Program-made: the position numbers and the translations under genes
The notes under the pieces: generated by a model
Database searches by the model: none
What the model saw: only the letters and a program-made list of their open reading frames with translations
What the model was told of the DNA's origin: nothing
Assembly (NCBI GenBank): GCA_032622095.1
Contig: CP136064.1
Coordinates: forward strand, 37,498,426-37,562,425
Direction of reading: 5' to 3'
DNA length: 64,000 nt
Source of the DNA: Siphonodentalium dalli
Taxonomy: Eukaryota > Mollusca > Scaphopoda > Gadilida > Siphonodentaliidae
In this document: piece by piece, positions 58,321 through 64,000 of the stretch
Numbering within the stretch: position 1 is the stretch's first letter
Layout: the number at the start of each line of letters is the position of its first letter

Positions 58321-60062
58321 TAAGTGCAATTTCTATACGTAAACAAAACTGTTACAGCAGTAGTAAGAATGATGCACTCAACATTTTATAGTCGGATCTG
58401 CGCAAAATTAGTTCAATTATGTTAAATTCATCATGTTTACAGACAAGGATGGCCTTGTCGGTGGGTATCCTGTGAAAAAAATCGCATAAACAGTATGTTT
58501 TGGTCATACGTTTGTAAACAAAAGCATTAAAAAGTTACATTTCCAGGGTTTGAAATATTATTGTGGTAAACATAAAGAGCGTTGTATAATACCTGATATG
58601 TAATGAAGAGCGTTTATTCTATTTTATGCGCGATTAGTCAGTAACATTTTGCTGTATTCTGTAACACAATTAGTAGAGTGTTTGCATAGGTGTTTCTGAT
58701 AACATACTGTTTACCCGATAATCCTGTTCAGCAACAAATATTCAATTCAACGCCGTCATGACACATACATAATTCCATAAAATTTAACATGCTGGTGCTA
58801 TATTGGTTTTAAGTTGGACCATATATCTCAGATGATTAATCTTGTCTATACAATTCAACCAAATCGCTGTTGGAATACAGGTTCATAGATATTGCTCTGC
58901 ACACCTATAGTGATGGAAATTATTCCAGTCCACGCGCGATGCGCTTGGCAACATACGAATATTAGTTGCCCGATAGGAGATTGTGTATACACTTCCAACT
59001 AAATCGAGTTCCATCTATAAATAGAACATAATTGCGTAAACAAAGCTGTTACAGTATATTGTAAACAAAACTGTTGTAGTGAAATTTAACATGCTGATGA
59101 TAATTTGGGTTTGTTTTCTTCCGCCTCGGCCACGTACATCTCTATATCCTTTTCGATACAACATCCATATGCAATACAAGTTCAGAAATATTGCTCTGCA
59201 CACCTATTGTATGCAGATATAATTGAGTGCTGTCCACCCTATTTAACTATCTCAATTGTTTTTATTAGGTAGATTTCCGTGCCGATTTAAAAATGTGCAG
59301 ATAATGAACGGGGACATGCATATAAAACACACATTAACCTAGTCTAACGACATCGAGCAATTCCTGATGTAATGTTGCAACTAATTGGCTTAATATTATT
59401 GTGTGAGATAATTGCATACTATTGATAGCCATATGATTGCAAGTACATGTGCTCGTGTGTGAACATAAGCATTTTATATTCTGGTTCATCATTATACTTT
59501 ACAGAAATGCGAGAAAAATAATTACTCTAAATGTTTAAATTTCAAAATGGCGGTGAGTAATGAGTTTTATGCATGTGTGCAGATTCCAGTTTAAAAACGA
59601 ACGACCGGGCATTGTTTTTCTCCGATCGTGTTTACATTAAATGCTAAATTGCGTACGGATTAACCAGCATGTTTTTTTCCAACTCATGTTGCCATTATGA
59701 TTAAGAGCAGAATTATTTGCCATAATCAGTTAAGTGTTATCTTTATTTATTATGTAAACAAAACTGTTACAGTATTTATTTTTTTCAAAAATTAAAAAAA
59801 ATTTGAATTGGAATGTTAATTTGTAGAAATTAGAGCGCATTTGCTAGATAAATGTAAATATACTGTTACGATATGCTTAGCCACAACGTTTAGACAAATA
59901 AGATTTTACATAAAAAAAAAATTGTAAAACTATGATTATTGTTTTTAGTTTGCATGTTTAAAGATAACTTTCCGTAGAATCTGAATTGCAACAATGTTAA
60001 TTTGGATACTGTAATATACTATCTAAAAGTAATAGTGTAACAGTATCCGTTTTTTTTATATA
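58320..60062. repeat. Polinton right arm: repeated GTAAACAAAACTGTTACAG blocks
   Basis: GTAAACAAAACTGTTACAG-type words occur at about 58,338, 59,035, 59,058, 59,752 and, diverged, 59,854 and 60,037. The larger unit AAATTTAACATGCTG...ATTGCTCTGCACACCTAT at 58,780-58,910 recurs at 59,083-59,215. No coding frame. Confidence 0.6.
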
Positions 60063-60067
60063 TATAA

Positions 60068-60720
60068 TTAAGAGTTGCATACAAACAGATAATAAACGCT
60101 CTTTATCGATAAATGTACAACCATATTTAAGTTAAATTATTAGCGCCCTTTTAAGAATTATGATGTGAAGAAGACATATTTATTAACAATTCTAGGGTAA
60201 AATTATTCCAATTTTTTGTTGCTGTGATATTGAAACACTTTTGGTATTGAAATTATAAAATGAAATCTTAGTGCCCTTTTAAGACATCTTGTTTATAAAT
60301 AGGATAAAATAATAAAATAAATCTAAGTGTCATTTTAAGATATCTGGGATGAACAAAGTATACTGTATCAAAATATTACGAGGGATTGAAAGAGTTGCAT
60401 ACAAACAGATAATAAACGCTCTTTAACGATAAATTTTCAATCATATTTAAGTTAAATTATTAGCTCCCTTTTAAGAATTATGATGTGAAGAAGACATATT
60501 TATTAACAATTCTGTGGTAAAAATCAAATTTTGCTGTAATATTGAAACACTTTTGATATTGAAATTATAAAATGAAATCTCAGTACCCTTTTAAGACATC
60601 TTGTTTATAAATAGTATAAAATAATAAAATAAATCTTAGTGCCATTTTAAGACATCTGGTTTAAACAAAGTATACTGTGTGCAAATAAGAAAATAAATCT
60701 TAGTGTCACTTTAAAACAAC
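60068..60720. repeat. Polinton right arm: 320-bp tandem duplication
   Basis: GAGTTGCATACAAACAGAT at 60,072 and 60,392 starts two units about 320 bp long, each with AATAAACGCTCTTTA, TTAAGTTAAATTATTAGC, GAATTATGATGTGAAGAAG and several CCCTTTTAAGACATCT-like words. Copies are about 90% alike. Confidence 0.75.
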
Positions 60721-61175
60721 TGCTTCAAACTTCCTCAATATGTTTCGCTTCGATTAATATAGAAACTTTATATAATTTATTGTTTTAAATTACATAGAAT
60801 ATATGTTGAACAAGATAATAATTAATTAAAAGTTATCTGAAATCATAATATAATAAACTTATCTGACTATTGAATCCATGCTTTGATTTCCTATTTTAGC
60901 TGGCTTATATAGCATACATTGGAATGTTTACCGTAACATACCTTAAATATGCAAATTTGACAGGTGTAGTATAACTTATTCGTTTTGTAAGGACGGGTCG
61001 TTAACGAATGAGTTCTTTGAAATATGATCCAAGCTAGGTAGCCTAGTTGAATATATTAGTCGCCTTGTACAGATATATGTCGACATGAATTATATTATTC
61101 ATGTGGTCGGATAAAATGGGAGGGTACATTATGATAGGCATACGAGAACATTTAACAAGATAGCTCGACTGATTT
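60721..61175. other. AT-rich spacer in Polinton right arm
   Basis: No frame or clear repeat recognised. Confidence 0.35.
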
Positions 61176-62060
61176 GTTTGGGAGTATAGATAGCTTGAGT
61201 AAATTAATGTGTTACTGTATATAAACAGAGCTCGACATGAATTCTCGACGAATGATATTAGATTATTCGGCTTGGGTCGTATGACATCATTTTGATGGGA
61301 CCTAAAGATAGAATGAATAAATTAATGTCTTTTTATATAAACAGACGATTCTTATAGGTAAAATTGAGAGATAGAACTATACTTCGATGGATTATCTGTT
61401 GTTTAATAGGTAAGTAGCTTTTACTATGCAAAACAGAGGTGGACATGAATTCTCGACGAAGACCTCATCATGTTTAGTGCTATATGTTGGTAGATTATTC
61501 GACTTAAAGAAAGATGGCTCGAATGACATCATTTGTTGGGACTAAAGATAGAATGAATTTTCCTTATATAAACAGATACATTCGCATAGGTAAAATTGAG
61601 GCAGAGTAAAAACATTTGAAATATCAGTTGATTGCGTCAACAGTCAACATTTTTTCAAAATTTTAGCAATAAATTGATTAAAGTTTTATTGAATTTTCAT
61701 ATTATTTTATTGACATATAAAGTTTGTGCTTGAATTTTGTTGACGAAAACATTAGTGTTTTCCTAAGATTATAATATTTTTACATTTTTTGATTAAAGAC
61801 AAAACATTTATTGTCTTTTACAATTATTGTGGTAATAAAAAGGGACTTTTTATGCTTGCGATCGAAACATATAAAGTTAACATTGAAATTGTTTTTTAAA
61901 AATTCAGCTTTCAATTGAGATATTTGATTAAGGATTTTCATATTTTTTTGACGCATTATAACATATAACTTCAATTTTGTTGACGAAAATGTAGTTTTAA
62001 TTGGTTTATCGTGCTTTTACATATTTCATTAAAAGATAGATTTTTTTGATTTTTCTGAAA
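61176..62060. repeat. Polinton right arm: two further duplicated blocks
   Basis: ATAAACAGAGCTCGACATGAATTCTCGACGA (split: CTCGACATGAATTCTCGACG) at 61,225 recurs at 61,438, each followed by GATTATTCG, ATGACATCATTT, TAAAGATAGAATGAAT and TAGGTAAAATTGAG. Then TTGATTAAAG, TTTTCATATT and TTCAATTTTGTTGACGAAAA recur at about 61,675-61,760 and 61,922-61,990. No coding frame. Confidence 0.55.
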
Positions 62061-62469
62061 TATTGAATTTGTGTTGGAATTGAAATACGTTGTCTTGATA
62101 TAAACCGAAAATAGTTACTATTTGTTCCAGTTTTCTTTCCTAAAATACTATAGATTATGAATTAACGTTGGTGTGATATAAATAACTAATTATTCACAAT
62201 TTAACATGCTTGATACACTTATTTTATATATTTCAACATAAGTTGATTGATTTGAATATATTTCCATCATTCATAATGTTTAAAGGAACCGATAATGGTT
62301 ATACATGGTTATACAAATGTGTTGCCTACTAATCTACAGAAGAACGTTCCTAAAAAAGTTCAATGTGTTTAGACCTGTGGTTTTACATGCATAGGTTTAT
62401 TCGCTAACGAATATATCATTGTATCATTCATTAACATATATCTATCGTTTAAGATCTAAAATGAACTTA

Positions 62470-62850
62470 ATAAAACAACTGTTACAATTTACAGGGGAGC
62501 TAACTCTGTTCTTTATATTCCAATTAATATTTGTAGATTTAGTTTACAACTCTGATATTTTTGACTAACCTAGAAATAGTTTGCCTGAGTATAACCCATA
62601 GCCTAGAAGTAGTATTTTAAGACCAACCTAGAAATAATTAGTCTGACTTTAAATAATGATTAATTTGGATACTGTTACAATTCACAGGGGATCTAACTCT
62701 GTTCTTTATATTCGAATTAATATTTGTAGATTTAGTCAGTATATGTTATGAAATTTTTGAATAACCTAGAAATAGCTTGTTTGAGTATAACCTAGAAGAA
62801 GTATTTTAACACCAACCTAGAAATAGTTAGTCTGACTTTAAATATTGATA
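62470..62850. repeat. Polinton right arm: 190-bp tandem duplication with CTAGAAATAGTT words
   Basis: CTGTTACAATTTACAGGGGA at 62,480 and CTGTTACAATTCACAGGGGA at 62,672 start two units. Each contains TAACTCTGTTCTTTATATTC, ATTAATATTTGTAGATTTAG and ACCTAGAAATAGTT or similar at 62,569, 62,617, 62,765 and 62,816, the same word that is tandem in the TIRs. Confidence 0.7.
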
Positions 62851-62869
62851 CATTTTTGCCAGAAGATAT

Positions 62870-62930
62870 TTCGACGGGGAGACCAGACTGTCCATATCTT
62901 AACAAAAGATTGATTTGATTATGTTTTTTG
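62870..62930 (+). pseudogene. Degenerate inverted copy of the zinc-knuckle gene's 3' end
   Basis: GACCAGACTGTCCATAT then TTAACAAAAGATTGATTTGATTATG-like sequence matches, in inverted orientation, 51,205-51,255, which encodes the last knuckle residues and stop. It sits just inside the right TIR, as the left copy sits inside the left TIR. It therefore marks an older, longer inverted repeat now diverged. Confidence 0.65.
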
Positions 62931-62970
62931 ATATCTGTTTGTATACTAAGATTTATTCATATACCATTTA

Positions 62971-63456
62971 TATTCATTAAATGAACTAAAGTGTGAAGGG
63001 TTCCACATTTCGTTTTCTACGAGACTCTGTAATATCGAGTTTTATGAGATCGAATAGTGTTACCTACAAATCTACAATAAAGAAGAAAAAGTTCCGACAC
63101 TAACAAATATTCCATGTGTTTTAGCCTTGTGGTTTTTTACATGCACGAGGTTATTCACTAGCGAATAATTCATCTCATTATTTTACTAATCTATCATAAC
63201 TAACCTATATATCAATACATGTATTCAATCGTGCGTACTAATTCCTTCAAATAGTTACTAGTTAGCCTGACTATATCATCTGCCTAGAAATAGTTTGCGT
63301 TACTATACCATCTGCCTAGAAATAGTTTGCTTACTATACCATCTGCCTAGAAATAGTTTGCTTACTATAACCATCTGCCTAGAAATAGTTTTTAATAAGT
63401 CTTACTATATCTCTCCTTCTATCAAGTATACGGAAAGATTACTCCTATACACTACT
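62971..63456 (-). repeat. Right terminal inverted repeat
   Basis: Inverted copy of 50644-51130, ending CTCCTATACACTACT. Differences are mostly single-base indels in the CCATCTGCCTAGAAATAGTT tandem section (63,270-63,390). Confidence 0.9.
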
Positions 63457-63462
63457 GAGGAA
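63457..63462. repeat. Right 6-bp target-site duplication GAGGAA
   Basis: Identical to 50638-50643. Confidence 0.9.
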
Positions 63463-63593
63463 TGACCACGCAGAGACTTGATTTCACCGAGAAATTGTCC
63501 CACGGCGTGTAGAAACACCGACCCACGAAAATCAACTGACAAACTGGCCCAGATTAAAACAAAGAAGCTATGTGTTCTATGTGTTGAGATGTA

Positions 63594-63745
63594 TAATAAA
63601 GAGCGTCTGTGCTCCCGCTGTGGTATACAATAAAGAGCGTCTATGGTGAGTCGCGGTATATCTAATAAAGAGCGTCTATGCTATCTTTGTGTGATTAATA
63701 AAGAGCGTATGTGCTGTCGTTGTGGTATATAATAAAGAGCGTCTG
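63594..63745 (+). repeat. Five-copy 34-bp array of the AATAAAGAGCGTC motif
   Basis: TAAAGAGCG starts at about 63,598, 63,631, 63,665, 63,699 and 63,733 (spacing 33-34). Each unit reads roughly GGTATATAATAAAGAGCG then TCTATGCTGTCG. Only the motif and a flanking TATA-like word are well conserved; the rest varies, so the motif appears to be under selection or the seed of recurrent duplication. Confidence 0.7.
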
Positions 63746-64000
63746 TTTTGCAATCAATATATTGGGAAATGAATTTTGCACTGTCTAGGGTTTAGGTCAG
63801 TGAAAATGAATTTGCATTGTCATAATTTTAGACCAACGAATACGAACATAAATATTGGATATGTTTAAAAATTGTACCACCATAATGCGTCCACCATTAG
63901 ACTAATTTCAGTTTACCGAAATCTCACGGATTAAAATGAATAAATTATGTGTTCTGCTTTATATCTTGCATTAATTATATAATGTAAATACCTATAGAGA
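63746..64000. other. Flanking host sequence, nothing recognised
   Basis: AT-rich; AATTATGTGTTCTG at about 63,943 faintly echoes AGCTATGTGTTCTATG at about 63,569. Confidence 0.3.

Larger units (their letters stand above)
50644..63456. mobile_element. Complete Polinton/Maverick-type virus-like element, 12.8 kb, PolB-less
   Basis: Bounded by 486-bp terminal inverted repeats with 5'-AG/CT-3' ends and a perfect 6-bp target duplication. The left half holds nine intact minus-strand genes at near-viral density: packaging ATPase, core-like protein, unknown protein, chromodomain integrase, virion-type protein, pVI-like protein, F54H12.2-like capsid candidate, cysteine protease and zinc-knuckle protein. 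The gene pair related to C. elegans F54H12.2 and F54H12.3 (the latter annotated as transposon-derived) links it to a lineage spread through invertebrates. The right 5.4 kb is AT-rich and repeat-built, with no protein-primed DNA polymerase B, which classical Polintons carry. Intact frames and about 98% TIR identity imply recent insertion. Confidence 0.9.

Noticed and set aside
61780-61974. 64-codon lysine/asparagine-rich frame in the Polinton right arm
   Set aside because: AT-biased composition, inside duplicated blocks, with no conserved motif; not a polymerase remnant.
1-64000. tRNA and rRNA genes
   Set aside because: No cloverleaf with A/B boxes or rRNA core sequence was recognised; a covariance-model scan would be decisive.

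Overview
The window looks like nuclear DNA of a lophotrochozoan invertebrate, most likely a mollusc. Coding exons are short and split by introns with GT/AG ends. The DNA is AT-rich and crowded with small non-autonomous transposons, fold-backs and tandem arrays of kinds common in molluscan genomes. No tRNA, rRNA, CRISPR array or bacterial-type operon was seen. Species is inferred, not proven.

Left part (1-22 kb): two minus-strand spliced host-type genes. One (1.6-3.4 kb, four coding exons, 204 aa) is unrecognised, and a hAT-type element with a clean 8-bp target duplication sits just downstream. The other (7.7-21.7 kb) reconstructs across nine in-phase exons to a 761-residue protein with cysteine clusters and the C-terminal signature of KDZ (Kyakuja-Dileera-Zisupton) transposases. 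Its introns are packed with repeats: a piggyBac-type MITE, a tandem-repeat element with hairpin ends in two opposite copies, an older element split by a later insertion, and a large fold-back.

Middle part (22-50.6 kb): essentially no confident genes. It holds a near-perfect 215-bp palindrome, several satellites (about 107-bp x13, 407-bp, 62-bp, 316-bp and about 350-bp x7), fold-backs, a Penelope-like reverse transcriptase fragment and a short cluster of ETS-like sites.

Right part (50,644-63,456): a complete, apparently young Polinton/Maverick-type virus-like element of 12.8 kb. It has 486-bp terminal inverted repeats, 5'-AG ends and a perfect 6-bp target duplication (GAGGAA). Nine uninterrupted minus-strand genes fill its left half: packaging ATPase, basic/hydrophobic core-like protein, unknown 207-aa protein, DD35E integrase with chromodomain, 362-aa virion-type protein, pVI-like protein, F54H12.2-like capsid candidate, adenain-type cysteine protease and a zinc-knuckle protein. 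Together they suggest a capsid, genome packaging, proteolytic maturation and integration. No DNA polymerase B is visible. The right 5.4 kb is AT-rich and made largely of duplicated blocks. The element sits inside what looks like a host SINE-like repeat.

A further signal cutting across the window is a motif, ATAAAGAGCGT (reverse ACGCTCTTTAT). It occurs about 20 times from 17.5 kb onward, inside and outside the virus-like element, and forms a five-copy 34-bp array just beyond the element's right end.
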